A DNA stretch of 64,000 nucleotides, taken from the NCBI GenBank assembly GCA_027459625.1, contig DAIDHP010000017.1, positions 1 to 64,000 of the forward strand, given 5' to 3'. Source of the DNA: Chthonomonadales bacterium. GTDB lineage: Bacteria; Armatimonadota; Chthonomonadetes; Chthonomonadales; CAJBBX01. The notes under the pieces are model-generated. The model made no database searches, was not told the DNA's origin, and was given only the letters and a program-made list of their open reading frames with translations. Shown piece after piece: positions 47,605 through 58,708 of this stretch (the first letter of the stretch is position 1; every line of letters begins with the position of its first letter). The translations under genes were made by a program, and so were the position numbers.

Positions 47605-48357
47605 TCATAAGCCGGTCGGGTGATCTATGAAAAACGTCTCCAAGTGAAATTTATGGCGTAAGATGTCCCCTAAAGCCTTTATTCCAACTGTTTCCGTTGC
47701 GTAATGTCCTGCGAATATGAGGTTGATTCCATGTTCCTCCGCGAGGAAGAAATTGGAATGACTGCCCTCCCCGGTTAACAATGTGTCGCATCCGGCGGCT
47801 TTCGCCTCGGGCGCCATTTGACCTGCGCCTCCGGAAATGATGCCTATCCTCCGTAGTCTGCGTGGCCCCGTCGCCATGACATAAGGGGTTATCTGCAGAG
47901 CTTGCTCGATTTTGTCCGATAGCTCCTCAATTGTGGTGTCCGTATCGCAATAGACGCCGATGGGCGCACCGTTTATCATACCATATCGGCCTGCAATTGG
48001 AAGATCGATCAAACGAGCCAACTGCGTATTGTTGCCAACTTCTGGATGCATATCCAATGGCAAGTGGCATGAGTACAAGGATAGGCAATTTGATATGATA
48101 GCTGAAAGTTTTCTGTAATACGCATGCGTCACCGGCGCGGTTTGTTCCCAAAAAACGCCATGATGGACCATGAGCATGTCGGCGCCTTTTGAAACAGCTT
48201 CATTTATCGAATAGAGACATGCATCCACCGCTAACGCGATACGAAAAACCTCTTCCTTGCCTTGAACTTGAAGACCGTTCCAGGCCTTGGGATAGTCTTC
48301 GATGTGAGCGACATCCAAGTAATCATTCAACCAATTTACAAGCTCCTCCGTATGCAT
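47605..48357 (-). CDS. Nif3-like dinuclear metal centre protein
   Basis: HTEELVNWLNDYLDV; DMLMVHHGVFW; SLYSCHLPLDMHPEVGNN; NLIFAGHYATETVGIKAL. Confidence 0.92.
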   Translation of the reverse strand: MHTEELVNWLNDYLDVAHIEDYPKAWNGLQVQGKEEVFRIALAVDACLYSINEAVSKGADMLMVHHGVFWEQTAPVTHAYYRKLSAIISNCLSLYSCHLPLDMHPEVGNNTQLARLIDLPIAGRYGMINGAPIGVYCDTDTTIEELSDKIEQALQITPYVMATGPRRLRRIGIISGGAGQMAPEAKAAGCDTLLTGEGSHSNFFLAEEHGINLIFAGHYATETVGIKALGDILRHKFHLETFFIDHPTGL

Positions 48358-48739
48358 GGAGTGTGTCCTCCTTTTTTTCATCCATTCGCCACCCGTTGGC
48401 AAAGTCCTGCACTTGGTTAATATCTATTCCTTGAGATCATGATTAGAGCACGTTCCCTTTGAGATTACCCCTAAATGTGTATTGTCGAGGAAGCATCGCC
48501 GCCCATGATCGAAACGCAAATTTGAAAGTGAATATCGCTTTTCAGAATAATGCAGTCATAGTGATTGTTACCGCTTTCGGCGTGCAGCACTTGCGGCTAC
48601 CTTAGGGGGGATGCGCCGCGAAAAAAAATCTTTGTTACGAAATAAATGAGCAAAAATATCTTTGCGGCATCTTGTATCGTTTTATCCTATATGATATACT
48701 TTGCTATCTTGCAGACAATGAGTTGATATTCCAAGGAGC

Positions 48740-49174
48740 ATGCACATGATTGCTGATCACGAAGAATCCAGCTTCACCTTTGTGGATAAACGTCACACCG
48801 TTCAAGAGGAAAGTGCGAACGTGGATGAGTCCTCAATTACCAATTCCGAAACCCCGCAGGAACAGACACAGGATAGCCCCAAGGAGGGGACCGATTCCGT
48901 CGAAAGTGAAATCGGCACAAGCCCTTCCATCACGGATCATCTTGTCACCTGTATTGAATTACTGCATCAAGGGGCGTGGATTTGCATGGGTCTTGTCGCG
49001 GATCCAGTAACAGGAGTCATCAATCGTGACTTGGAAGGCGCTCGCATAGCGATTGACACAATTGAATATATTGCCTCAAAATTGGAAACGAAGCTTGATC
49101 CAGTCATGCAGAGAGAGTTGAAAAACCTATTGACGGATCTGCGATTGAATTATGTACAGCAAATGAACCGATAG
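48740..49174 (+). CDS. DUF1844-like protein
   Basis: SFTFVDKRH...GLVADPVTGVINRDLEGARIAIDTIEYIASKLETKLDPVMQRELKNLLTDLRLNYVQ. Confidence 0.7.
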   Translation: MHMIADHEESSFTFVDKRHTVQEESANVDESSITNSETPQEQTQDSPKEGTDSVESEIGTSPSITDHLVTCIELLHQGAWICMGLVADPVTGVINRDLEGARIAIDTIEYIASKLETKLDPVMQRELKNLLTDLRLNYVQQMNR

Positions 49175-49199
49175 AGTTCACCATTACGGAGGAAGCAGT

Positions 49200-49739
49200 A
49201 TGATCCGAATCGGGTTGCCATCCCCTCTGTTTTTTAAGCTGCGACTGAGGGCGCAGATAGCCTCGAATCATATCATCCATCAATCCAATGAATTAAGACG
49301 TTGTTATGCCGAACACTTCAGCCTGGGCGAAAAAACAAAAATACTAAAATCGGGCGCTATTTCATCCGTTTTTTCATCTCGAAAGAAATTATCATATCAA
49401 ATGCGAATATTGTCGGAATTGAGCGCCAATCATCAGGATTTAGTGGATTTGCTATGCAGCGCCGCAAAAAACGGTTTGCGCAAGGAGGATTTTCCTCGAT
49501 ATGCGCATTTAAGAGAGTGGTTCCTGAAGAACTATTTCTCCCAATGCCGTCCCATACTCAACAAGTCAATGGCGGATAATGGTTCCGCCAATGTGTTGAA
49601 CGGTGAAAATGACCCCTTCGCCCTATTGTTTACCAATCCGACCATTCTAGAGGCGATTCATTCCTACGAGGTTCTCGGAGCGATTGTGCAGTCTCGCGAT
49701 ATTCTGGATTCCATCAATACGGTAAACAAGATCAATTGA
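49200..49739 (+). CDS. hypothetical protein, no recognised family
   Basis: 179-aa ORF between DUF1844 and rdgB; stop overlaps rdgB start. Confidence 0.55.
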   Translation: MIRIGLPSPLFFKLRLRAQIASNHIIHQSNELRRCYAEHFSLGEKTKILKSGAISSVFSSRKKLSYQMRILSELSANHQDLVDLLCSAAKNGLRKEDFPRYAHLREWFLKNYFSQCRPILNKSMADNGSANVLNGENDPFALLFTNPTILEAIHSYEVLGAIVQSRDILDSINTVNKIN

Positions 49740-50368
49740 CAGCAATAAAAAGCTCCTACGCTCCTAAAATTGTGGTGGCGACCGGTAATCGTAAGAAGGG
49801 TGTCGAAATGCAAACGATACTTGCCAATTCCGGTCTTGAAGTTTGCACTATCGCTGATTTCCCGCATGTCGATTTTGAAGTTGAGGAAACTGGCTGCACC
49901 TATGCGGAGAACAGTGAATTCAAGGCCGTGGCCGCCGTTTCTCTCACGGGCATGGTGTCGGTTGCGGATGACGCCGGATTGGAGATAGACGCATTGGGCG
50001 GCCAGCCTGGCGTATACTCGAAAAGATTCCTCGGAGAGCACACTCCTTTTCCGGAAAAGATGCATCGTATTCTCCACCTGCTCAAGGATACTCCTATCGA
50101 GGAGAGAAAATGCAGGTTCATTTGCGCCGTCGTGATAGCCACTCCGGATGGGAAAAAAATCCTCTGCGATGGCGTTTGCGAGGGAATAGTGGGCTGGGAG
50201 ATGAAGGGGGAGTATGGTTTTGGATATGACCCCATATTCTATTTGCCGGATCTGGGCAAATATATGGCTGAATTGCCCCCCGAGAAGAAGCATCTCATTA
50301 GCCACAGAGGCAAGGCTCTGGCGAAGGTCAAAGTGGCTCTTGCCGAGCTTTTCGGTCTCATGAGTTAA
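49736..50368 (+). CDS. rdgB: XTP/dITP pyrophosphatase
   Basis: KIVVATGNRKKGVEMQTIL; YAENSEFKAVAAVSLTG; VADDAGLEIDALGGQPGVYSKRF; GEYGFGYDPIFYLPD. Confidence 0.95.
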   Translation: MTAIKSSYAPKIVVATGNRKKGVEMQTILANSGLEVCTIADFPHVDFEVEETGCTYAENSEFKAVAAVSLTGMVSVADDAGLEIDALGGQPGVYSKRFLGEHTPFPEKMHRILHLLKDTPIEERKCRFICAVVIATPDGKKILCDGVCEGIVGWEMKGEYGFGYDPIFYLPDLGKYMAELPPEKKHLISHRGKALAKVKVALAELFGLMS

Positions 50369-50606
50369 CGCTTCCCCTGTTCCCATCGTCCATGTTCCTC
50401 TATAATCTCCTTCATCGGAAGATCAGAAGGTCTCGCATTCTATATAATCCAACGCTTAGCGAACTGTCAGGTATAATCTATTTGCATACTGGGTAATTGC
50501 ATGAATCGTGGATAGGTGTTTCGTTGTCATCAGAAATGCCATACACGTTGGTCATCGGGGAAATCGCAATTATCACATCCATTATGATCATTTGGAACGG
50601 TGAAAA

Positions 50607-51896
50607 ATGAGTTCAGTTGACGCTTTCATTCATACATTGAGAAGTCTCGGAGATCCTCGGGAAATGGCATCATGCGTAAATGCAGACGACGCGTTCGCCT
50701 TTCATCGGGATACAAACACTCATGTTCATCTGCCTCCGAATTTCAGCGCCTTTCAAAGCCTCGGTCAGGCATTGGAAATGGCGACAAATGAGGGCGTGAA
50801 TGCGCTCGGAGCCAGCAACTATTACGACTATTCTGTTTATGGACAGTTCGCAACCCTGTCCGTGCAAAAGGGGATATTCCCGCTTTTCGGTATTGAGATT
50901 ATCGCACTCATGGATGATCTGGTTGAAAGCAGAACGCTTATTAACGATCCCGGTAATTTTGGTAAAATCTACATTTGTGGCAAGGGTATCACCAATTTCT
51001 CGCCGATGAGTGAGAACTCCTCCCGTTTGCTTCAAACCATTCGAGTGAACGATAGCTTGCGCATGAATGAAATGACACGGAAGCTTTCCACGATATTTGT
51101 TAACGCCGGAATCGATATTCCTCTCACCCCGGATATCATTAAAGAACGGATCGCCACTCGAACCGGCGTATGCCTGAATACGGTCTATCTGCAGGAGCGT
51201 CATTTGGCGCAGGCTTTTCAAGAGGCGTTTTATGAATCGACGCCTGTCGCGGATCGCTCCGAGAAGCTTCGGGCCATTTTTGGAGCTTCGCCCAAGAATG
51301 CGATGGATCCGGTTCTTGTGCAAAATGATATTCGAACCCATCTTATGAAAGCGGGCAGACCGGCGTTCGAGCCTGATACGTTTGTGGATTTCGAACACGC
51401 TTATAATCTGATTCTCGCGTTGGGAGGCGTTCCATGTTATCCGACTTTAGCGGATGGTGCGAAGCCGATTTGCGCTTATGAAGAGCCTGTTGAGGAGTTG
51501 ATTGCAAAATTACGGCGACTTAACGTTCACACGGCGGAATTCATCCCCAATCGAAACACCCCCGAGGTTTTATCCCGGTATGTGCACGCCATGCGGGATA
51601 CTGGCTTTGTGGTGACAGCGGGCACGGAGCATAATACGCAAGAGCTTTTGCCGATAAAGCCTGCGTGCTTAGGGGGAACGCCGATTCCGGAGGATGTACA
51701 GGCTATTTTCAGAGAAGGGGCTTGCGTGCTGGTGGCGCACCAGTATCTGGGTTTGATGGGGTTGACCGGCTTTGTGGAATCCGATGGGGCTTTAAATTCC
51801 CATTACGGTTCCGATAACGAACGCATTTCCTTTTTCCGCACTCTCGGAGAATGGATATTGATGAAATATCAGGATGCCACATCTCAAGCAAATTGA
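50607..51896 (+). CDS. PHP-like metal-dependent hydrolase
   Basis: RDTNTHVHLPPNFSAFQSLGQALEMATNEGVNALGASNYYDYS; PLFGIEIIA; TAGTEHNTQELL. Confidence 0.6.
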   Translation: MSSVDAFIHTLRSLGDPREMASCVNADDAFAFHRDTNTHVHLPPNFSAFQSLGQALEMATNEGVNALGASNYYDYSVYGQFATLSVQKGIFPLFGIEIIALMDDLVESRTLINDPGNFGKIYICGKGITNFSPMSENSSRLLQTIRVNDSLRMNEMTRKLSTIFVNAGIDIPLTPDIIKERIATRTGVCLNTVYLQERHLAQAFQEAFYESTPVADRSEKLRAIFGASPKNAMDPVLVQNDIRTHLMKAGRPAFEPDTFVDFEHAYNLILALGGVPCYPTLADGAKPICAYEEPVEELIAKLRRLNVHTAEFIPNRNTPEVLSRYVHAMRDTGFVVTAGTEHNTQELLPIKPACLGGTPIPEDVQAIFREGACVLVAHQYLGLMGLTGFVESDGALNSHYGSDNERISFFRTLGEWILMKYQDATSQAN

Positions 51897-53002
51897 AACT
51901 CCTATCCTCTTGTGTTTTAACATCATTCTTATTGATGCTCTTCATCACACCGATGTTTGAGAGCCAAGCGTTCGGACGACAAATACATTGGAAGGCAAAG
52001 AGCCTTGTTTTGATCCAAAAAGGCGCGACTTACGCTCGAATGATACGCTTGGAGGACGGTGCCATACTATGCGCCTTTGAGATGGATGGGAAATCCTGGG
52101 TCAAGCGAAGCGTTGACGAAGGCGTGCAGTGGGGGAATAGTGTGTTGGTGGCGTCATCCCCCCTCGGTTCCGATTCCAACCCATCTCTTCTGCAGCTTCA
52201 AAACGGTTCTATTCTCTTATGGTATAATTTTCGTCCCACCGATAGCGTTCATCCCTATGAGATAGGTTATAATGTCAGCGATGACGCAGGAGTAACCTGG
52301 AAAACAGGGAAAACCGTTTGGGCGGGGGGGATCACGGCAAACAAAGGTTGTTGGGAACCTGCCGCAGTTCAATTACCTTCTGGCGAGATTGAGCTTTTTT
52401 TCTCCATGGAAGCTCCTTTCGGCACGGTGGGAGAACAGGGAATAGCGTTGGCTCGATCCTACGATGACGGGAAACACTGGTCCCATCCTGAAATAATCTC
52501 CTGCAATCCCGGTAAAAGAGATGGTATGCCCGTACCGATGATATCAACTTCCTCTGATCGAATTTATGTATCGATTGAGGCGAATCGGGCAACCACCAAC
52601 CAACTGCAACCATCCGTGATATGGACGACGTTGAATGATGATTGGCATATGGGTTGCATCGGGGAAAAAAGCCCATATCGACTTTCTCGAATCGTGCATC
52701 CTCGCTTGCCCGCCAACGTGTACGCCGGAGCCCCTTATCTTTGCGAACTCAGTCAGAACACCCTCATTCTTTCATGTCAACTTACCAAAAAGCACGCTGA
52801 TGCGCCTCGGATGATGGTGTATTCAGGCGACTTAAAGGATATGCAATTTACGAATCCCACGCAACCTTTTGGCGATGGGGAGGCTGCCGGGTGTTGGTGG
52901 AATTCCCTGTTCGACAAAAATCAGAGCACAATTACCGCGATTTCAAACACCAGTGTTAACGGGGTGCGTGGAATTTGGGCGATTGACGGAACTTTGTCGT
53001 AG
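51851..53002 (+). CDS. secreted sialidase/BNR-repeat exo-glycosidase-like protein
   Basis: DEGVQWGNSVLVA, DDAGVTWKTGKTV and YDDGKHWSHPEII Asp-box-like repeats. Confidence 0.8.
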   Translation: MDIDEISGCHISSKLKLLSSCVLTSFLLMLFITPMFESQAFGRQIHWKAKSLVLIQKGATYARMIRLEDGAILCAFEMDGKSWVKRSVDEGVQWGNSVLVASSPLGSDSNPSLLQLQNGSILLWYNFRPTDSVHPYEIGYNVSDDAGVTWKTGKTVWAGGITANKGCWEPAAVQLPSGEIELFFSMEAPFGTVGEQGIALARSYDDGKHWSHPEIISCNPGKRDGMPVPMISTSSDRIYVSIEANRATTNQLQPSVIWTTLNDDWHMGCIGEKSPYRLSRIVHPRLPANVYAGAPYLCELSQNTLILSCQLTKKHADAPRMMVYSGDLKDMQFTNPTQPFGDGEAAGCWWNSLFDKNQSTITAISNTSVNGVRGIWAIDGTLS

Positions 53003-53010
53003 AAGAGTTT

Positions 53011-53802
53011 TTATGAATCAGCCGGTATGTTATAACGATGTACACTCTTCTGGGATGTGGCGTTTTGTGTTGCAAGTATCGAACCGTCTTCCATTCTCAG
53101 GATCAGTTCTCCCTCCGAAGTGATACCCACCGCCGTTCCTGGTCTCTCCCCGGAATCCGTTGTTACGCGGTAATGCTCGCCCGTATACCCGTCATGCTCA
53201 CGAAGCATTTCCGTAATGGGATCGAGACCATGCCAAAGCAAAATATCCGCCCACCATAAAAGTTTATGATAGAGCGTTTTGGCAAGCGCTTGAGGCGTGG
53301 GGGCTTGTCCGCCTTCCATCGCGATGGAGGTGGCGATGGATTCAATATCCGGGGGGAATTCAAGCTGCGTCAGATTGACCCCCACACCGATGATCGCCTG
53401 GCTAAGTGATTGCTTGAAGGCGGGGGTTTCAATTAATACTCCGCATACCTTGCGATTGGAAATCAGTATGTCATTAGGCCATTTATATTGAGGGGTGAGG
53501 TTGGTGGATTCCGATATTGCGGTGATGGCGGCGGCTGCCGTTACCAAGGAGATGAGCTTTACATGGCGCTTGGAAAATCCACTTAAATCAAAGATGTAGC
53601 TGACTAACAATGAGGAATTGGGAACGGCGTCCCATTGCGATTTAAGGCGTCCTCTCCCAGAGCTTTGATAATCCGCTCGAACTCCAACGATATCCCTGGC
53701 GCAGGTTGAGATGATTTTCTTTGCGTAATCCTGCGTTGAGGTAAGATGCGGAAACGATAGAATGTACTTTCCTTCCGCAACCTCCTCTTTTAGTCCGTTC
53801 AT
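53011..53802 (-). CDS. birA: biotin--[acetyl-CoA-carboxylase] ligase (no HTH domain)
   Basis: LTSTQDYAKKI; ADYQSSGRGRLKSQW; YKWPNDILISNRKVCGVLIET; IGVGVNL. Confidence 0.93.
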   Translation of the reverse strand: MNGLKEEVAEGKYILSFPHLTSTQDYAKKIISTCARDIVGVRADYQSSGRGRLKSQWDAVPNSSLLVSYIFDLSGFSKRHVKLISLVTAAAAITAISESTNLTPQYKWPNDILISNRKVCGVLIETPAFKQSLSQAIIGVGVNLTQLEFPPDIESIATSIAMEGGQAPTPQALAKTLYHKLLWWADILLWHGLDPITEMLREHDGYTGEHYRVTTDSGERPGTAVGITSEGELILRMEDGSILATQNATSQKSVHRYNIPADS

Positions 53803-53808
53803 TCTCGT

Positions 53809-54609
53809 TTAATAGGTTTCTATTATGTCCAAGGCGATATCCAAGGCGGGTGCGGAATGGGTTAGAGCGCCTACGGAGAGCACATCCACGCCTGTCGCAG
53901 CGATCTCTTTGACTGTCTCCTCCGTGATGCCACCGGACGCTTCGGTGAGCGCCACTCCCTCGCACATTTTAACGGCAACCGCTCTTGTGGGGTTATCCAT
54001 ATTGTCCAGCAAAAGAACATCCGCACCGGCTTCAAGAGCCTCCTTCACATGATCAAGGTTTTCACATTCCACGGTTATAGTCATCGTATGGGGTACCGCT
54101 GAGCGCGCACGCTTTACAGCGGCGGTGATCCCTCCAGCGGTGATGATATGGTTGTCTTTTATCATAACCGCGTCATCAAGACCCATACGGTGATTTTTTC
54201 CGCCGCCCACGGTTACGGCGTATTTTTCCAGAAGACGTAACCCAGGCGTGGTTTTACGCGTATCGACAATGCGCACCCCGGTGCCGCTTACCAATTCCAC
54301 AAATCGCGCCGTGCGCGTGGCAATTCCGGAGAGATGTTGGAGAAAATTAAGGGATACGCGCTCGCCCGATAGAATCGCTCTGGCGCCGCCTTCAATACGC
54401 GCCAATATCTCCCCTGTGGAGACATGTGCGCCATCCTCGCGGATCATGGTGAAGGATATATCCGGTGAGACTTGGTTAAACACCTCTTCGGCGACGGGCA
54501 ATCCCGCAATGACCCCCGTCTCTCTCGCAACGATATTGGCTCTTGCCTGTACGTCCGGGGGAACTGTCGCTAACGTTGTCACATCACCCGTACCGACATC
54601 CTCCCGCAA
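53809..54609 (-). CDS. nadC: nicotinate-nucleotide pyrophosphorylase
   Basis: REDVGTGDVTT; LNFLQHLSGIATRT; DTRKTTPGLRLLEKYAVTVGGGKNHRMGLDDAVMIKDNH. Confidence 0.96.
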   Translation of the reverse strand: MREDVGTGDVTTLATVPPDVQARANIVARETGVIAGLPVAEEVFNQVSPDISFTMIREDGAHVSTGEILARIEGGARAILSGERVSLNFLQHLSGIATRTARFVELVSGTGVRIVDTRKTTPGLRLLEKYAVTVGGGKNHRMGLDDAVMIKDNHIITAGGITAAVKRARSAVPHTMTITVECENLDHVKEALEAGADVLLLDNMDNPTRAVAVKMCEGVALTEASGGITEETVKEIAATGVDVLSVGALTHSAPALDIALDIIETY

Positions 54610-54845
54610 CGCTCTGCGAACGATATCCTCAATCAGTAAGCTATAGATGAGTTGTATGGTTCACCTCCCGCCGCGGATAAATAGATTAATAACGAATACA
54701 TTCCGTCGGCAATTACAGTATGTGGGTTCCTTCGAAGTAATAACAGTATACATTCACTGGCAAATCAATGAGTTCATAATTCATGCGGAAGTCGATGATG
54801 AGATTACGGGATATTGAGTGAATTTTTAAAACCCGATGCGATGAT

Positions 54846-55478
54846 CTATTTTGACGGGGGAGTTGTCTCCCTGTTCTGCGGTTCATCGGTGTAGTGATCC
54901 ACAAATCCAGTTACGAAATCAGACATTACCTTGGCGGCGTCCTCAACTGTCACGGGTGTATTCTGAGGTGATAGCAGAGGCGACTTGGGTGAGAGCATTC
55001 GAAAGGATTCCAAATCCTTAAGAGCCTGAATTATCTTGGGATCATCTTTAAGCTTTTGCAAATCCGGTTGAGGTTTGATAGCAAGCGAATGACCATAAAC
55101 CTTCAATGGATTATAATGAAACCCGTTAGAAATCCAACCACCAAAACGATTTAGTGTAACTGCTAAATCGTAACGGGTTACATTTAATGTTTTGGGTGCA
55201 ATTTGGTCGGAGTTTTTCAAGCCTGGCTGAGACTTAACATCCTTCCATTTGCCGTGGATGAGCGAAAGGCGGAAGGCGTCGAGTATCACAGCCAACTCTC
55301 CGATGGTTACTTTTTCACCACCTATAAATCGTCCATCGATGGTCTGCATAACCCCGCGTTGCAGGACGCTATCAACCGAGGGCGCCGCCCAACTATTGGA
55401 AGTGACATCGGCGGGTAGGGCGGCTCCGGCGCTGCTTGACAAAACCATCCAAATGCAAAGGATTATCGCTGTTTTCAT
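54846..55478 (-). CDS. secreted protein with SLH-like repeats
   Basis: Signal peptide; VDSVLQRGVMQTIDGRFIGGEKVTIGELAVILDAF. Confidence 0.55.
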   Translation of the reverse strand: MKTAIILCIWMVLSSSAGAALPADVTSNSWAAPSVDSVLQRGVMQTIDGRFIGGEKVTIGELAVILDAFRLSLIHGKWKDVKSQPGLKNSDQIAPKTLNVTRYDLAVTLNRFGGWISNGFHYNPLKVYGHSLAIKPQPDLQKLKDDPKIIQALKDLESFRMLSPKSPLLSPQNTPVTVEDAAKVMSDFVTGFVDHYTDEPQNRETTPPSK

Positions 55479-55500
55479 AGGCGCTCCTTCGGACTAATCG

Positions 55501-56529
55501 CTAATGGCGGGAGGAGACAATTTGCCGTGATTCCACCTGACTAATAGCGTGTAACTCTTCCAGCGCTCTGCCGGTTCCAATGGCGACACATGACAAAGGG
55601 TCATCCGCGACGTAGACGGGAATGTCGGTGGCCACGGACAGAAGCTTATCCAATCCTCTGAGGGATGCGCCTCCCCCTGTGAGCCAGATGCCTCTCTGGA
55701 TGATATCCGCCGAAAGTTCGGGCGGAGTGCGCTCCAATACGTGTTTGACTCTGTCTATGATTTGAGTGACAGGCTCCGAAAGCGCCTCTCTTATCTCTTC
55801 AGAGGTTACCTTGATGGTGCGGGGCAGTCCAACCACCTGATCTCTCCCTCGCACGTCGTACACTAACTCCTGCTCCAAAGTGTATGCTGCGCCGATCTGT
55901 ATCTTGATTTCCTCTGCGGTTCGATCTCCGATCATCAAGTTGTAGGTGTTCTTGATGTGGCGCATGATTACCTCATCCATCTTGTTCCCGCCGACGCGCA
56001 AACTCTCGGAAAGAACGATTCCGCCTAATGAAATAACAGCAATATCCGTCGTGCCGCCGCCGATATCCACAACCATATTCCCGCCAGGATTGGAAATGGG
56101 GAGTCCCGCCCCAATCGCAGCCGCCATAGGCTCCTCGATGGTGTATGCGTCTCCGGCTCCCGCCTCTTTCGCCGCCTGCAGGACGGCGCGGCGTTCCACG
56201 CTGGTTACTCCGGAAGGGACGCACACCAAAACACGCGGTTTGAAAATCTTTTTACGCCCTACAACTTTGCGTATGAGATGTTCCATCATTTTGGCGGTGG
56301 TGGTGTAATCCGCTATGACTCCGTCGGAAATGGGGCGGATAGCGGTGATATTGCCGGGAGTCCTCCCTAGCATAAGTCGAGCCTCCTCCCCCACGGCAAG
56401 CACTCTGCCCGTATTCGCCGCGATGGCAACCACCGATGGCTCTCTTAGAACAATTCCCTTGCCGCGAAGATAAACCAAAATGTTCGCGGTGCCAAGATCG
56501 ATTCCGATTTCAGGCGTTAAAGAGAACAA
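55501..56529 (-). CDS. mreB: rod shape-determining protein MreB
   Basis: [67 protein letters not shown]. Confidence 0.97.
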   Translation of the reverse strand: MFSLTPEIGIDLGTANILVYLRGKGIVLREPSVVAIAANTGRVLAVGEEARLMLGRTPGNITAIRPISDGVIADYTTTAKMMEHLIRKVVGRKKIFKPRVLVCVPSGVTSVERRAVLQAAKEAGAGDAYTIEEPMAAAIGAGLPISNPGGNMVVDIGGGTTDIAVISLGGIVLSESLRVGGNKMDEVIMRHIKNTYNLMIGDRTAEEIKIQIGAAYTLEQELVYDVRGRDQVVGLPRTIKVTSEEIREALSEPVTQIIDRVKHVLERTPPELSADIIQRGIWLTGGGASLRGLDKLLSVATDIPVYVADDPLSCVAIGTGRALEELHAISQVESRQIVSSRH

Positions 56530-57806
56530 ACCTTCAAACCTTCCCAGCTATCCTCGGAGCCTTTGCAAATGCTCGCTCCAAGTTCAGCTAATTTACCCAC
56601 ATAGTTTTCATAGCCTCGATCGATATGTTCGATTCCGGCGATTTCCGTTTCACCTTCGGCCGCTAGCGCCGCGCATATTAATGAAGCGCCCGCCCGCAAA
56701 TCCGTCGCAGTGACCGGAGCTCCTGTCAATCGTTCCACGCCGGTGATAACCGCGGTTCTACCCTCCACCTTGATATTGGCTCCCATGCGGTTCAATTCGT
56801 TAACGTATCTGAAGCGGCTTTCATATACGTTTTCCGTGATGACCGATGTTCCGCTTGCGATGCTGAGCAGCGCTGCTATGGGCTGATGCATGTCGGTTGG
56901 AAATCCCGGATGGGGCATCGTTTTAATGTTAATGCCGTTAAGCCGCCCATTACATCTGACTCTCAGCCCGTTGAAATCCTCGGTCACTTCCGCGCCTGCC
57001 TCAACAATCTTGCTGATCATAGGTTTCATATGGGAGTATACCGCGTTTTGCAGCTTAAGGTCGCTACAGGTTATTGCGGCGATTATGGTGAATGTTCCCG
57101 CTTCCATACGGTCCGGAATAATACTGTATTCACCACCATGCAAGCGCTTTTTTCCGCTAATTCTAATAGTGGTTGTGCCAGCGCCTTGGATATCAGCACC
57201 CAGGCTGTTCAAAAAATTGGCTAAATCAACCACCTCCGGCTCCGTAGCGCAGTTATCGATTGTGGTTACTCCGTCAGCAAGCGCTGCGGCGGTCATAAGG
57301 TGTTGAGTCGCTCCTGCACTCTGAAAATCGAAATATATGGAGTTTCCGTGCAAAGAGTTGCATTCGGCTGTGTAGATGCCATGTTCGGTATGGAGGGATG
57401 CGCCAAGTCGTTTTAATCCCTCGATATGAAAATTGACCGGTCTGGCGCCGATATCGCAACCCCCGGGGACAGGTACGCGCGCAAAACCGAATCTGGCGAG
57501 TAAGGGACCTAACACGCAAAACGAGGCTCGCATCTTGCTAACCAATTCGTACGGAGCTTCAAGACAATGGATATTTCGAGGATCAATCGTGACGGTGTTC
57601 ATATCAACGAATTGCGTGGAAGCCCCCAAGCCGTTCAAAAGCTCCACCATAATCTGGGTGTCCAAAATGCGGGGCACGTTGTACAGGGTTACCACGTCTT
57701 CGGCGAGTATCGCCCCCGCCATAATCGCCAAAGCGGCGTTTTTACTTCCGCTTATCCGCACAACCCCGGAAAGTTCGCTGCCTCCGTTGATGTATAACTT
57801 TTCCAA
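56517..57806 (-). CDS. murA: UDP-N-acetylglucosamine 1-carboxyvinyltransferase
   Basis: [52 protein letters not shown] with catalytic Cys. Confidence 0.97.
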   Translation of the reverse strand: MEKLYINGGSELSGVVRISGSKNAALAIMAGAILAEDVVTLYNVPRILDTQIMVELLNGLGASTQFVDMNTVTIDPRNIHCLEAPYELVSKMRASFCVLGPLLARFGFARVPVPGGCDIGARPVNFHIEGLKRLGASLHTEHGIYTAECNSLHGNSIYFDFQSAGATQHLMTAAALADGVTTIDNCATEPEVVDLANFLNSLGADIQGAGTTTIRISGKKRLHGGEYSIIPDRMEAGTFTIIAAITCSDLKLQNAVYSHMKPMISKIVEAGAEVTEDFNGLRVRCNGRLNGINIKTMPHPGFPTDMHQPIAALLSIASGTSVITENVYESRFRYVNELNRMGANIKVEGRTAVITGVERLTGAPVTATDLRAGASLICAALAAEGETEIAGIEHIDRGYENYVGKLAELGASICKGSEDSWEGLKVCSL

Positions 57807-58156
57807 TGATAGCCAGCCTCCCTTGAAACTTGAGCATCGAAATCCGATATAAAAGGAACAAAAACAAGAGTAACCGTGTTAAATTGATTTCATGATGATT
57901 TATCGCTTTTCACATTACAGTATACTGGATAGTTCAATTCCATGTCAAATTCATGAAATAAGGCGAATGTTGCATATGGCAAGCGATAGGTCATTTTACG
58001 GGGTGATTTTGCAACAGCCTGAGAAGCTTGCAACTCACTTCGGTGGGGAATCCGTGGGTAAGGAAATGTGAAAAATGAATGATTTGCCTGTAACTTCTAC
58101 GGTGAAAAACTCGTATATACGGTAAATAAACCGCAGAATATTTTTCATATTTTGTC

Positions 58157-58185
58157 TTGACAAACCGTTTATGCGGGCGTATTAT
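58157..58185 (+). promoter_or_regulatory. strong sigma-70-type promoter
   Basis: TTGACA (58157-58162), 17-nt spacer, TATTAT (58180-58185). Confidence 0.65.
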
Positions 58186-58430
58186 TAGATAGTGGCGATA
58201 CGATACGAGGACAGATGGAAGCGCATAAATCAACCCGATTGAAATTCCATTGACCAGCTAGCCGAAAGATATCTTTCGACATCACTTAACGAAAGAACGA
58301 CTGTTTGAATGACATGAAGATGTCGTTCACCGTTTAACTAACGTTTTGTTTAGATGTGGTTGATCCACTTTTTCAAACTGCAATCATGTTAAAAAGATCA
58401 ACGCAATTAATTGTCGAAGGAGCGAAGACA

Positions 58431-58640
58431 ATGTGGAATTCACCGGAAAATGATCAGTTTGCGGATGAACTGTACTTGGCGGGAGAGAAGGTGCCATCAG
58501 GTGTTTACAGGCAGATAGGAGGCAACCGTGAAGTTCGACTCGAAAAAGAGGATTTTCTACCCGCCAGCTTGGATGGCCGTGTTGCCTGTTACATGAGAGT
58601 GAATATGACTTGGGAGCAATTGAGGCAACACGCTGCTTGA
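58431..58640 (+). CDS. 69-aa hypothetical protein
   Basis: GAAGGAG then ATG at 58431: MWNSPENDQFADELYLAGEKVPSGVYRQIGGNREVRLEKEDFLPASLDGRVACYMRVNMTWEQLRQHAA. Confidence 0.7.
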   Translation: MWNSPENDQFADELYLAGEKVPSGVYRQIGGNREVRLEKEDFLPASLDGRVACYMRVNMTWEQLRQHAA

Positions 58641-58672
58641 GGATGCATATACTTATGGTGAACGGATGCAAT

Positions 58673-58708
58673 AAAGAGTTCCTGATCTTGATTTCAGGAA
58701 CTCTTTTT
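58673..58708. terminator. intrinsic terminator, U-tract on + strand
   Basis: AAAGAGTTCCTGA tcttgat TTCAGGAACTCTTTTT. Confidence 0.9.

Noticed and set aside
58056-58233. ORF 57991-58233 on the minus strand
   Set aside because: Overlaps the strong promoter, low-complexity translation, no SD
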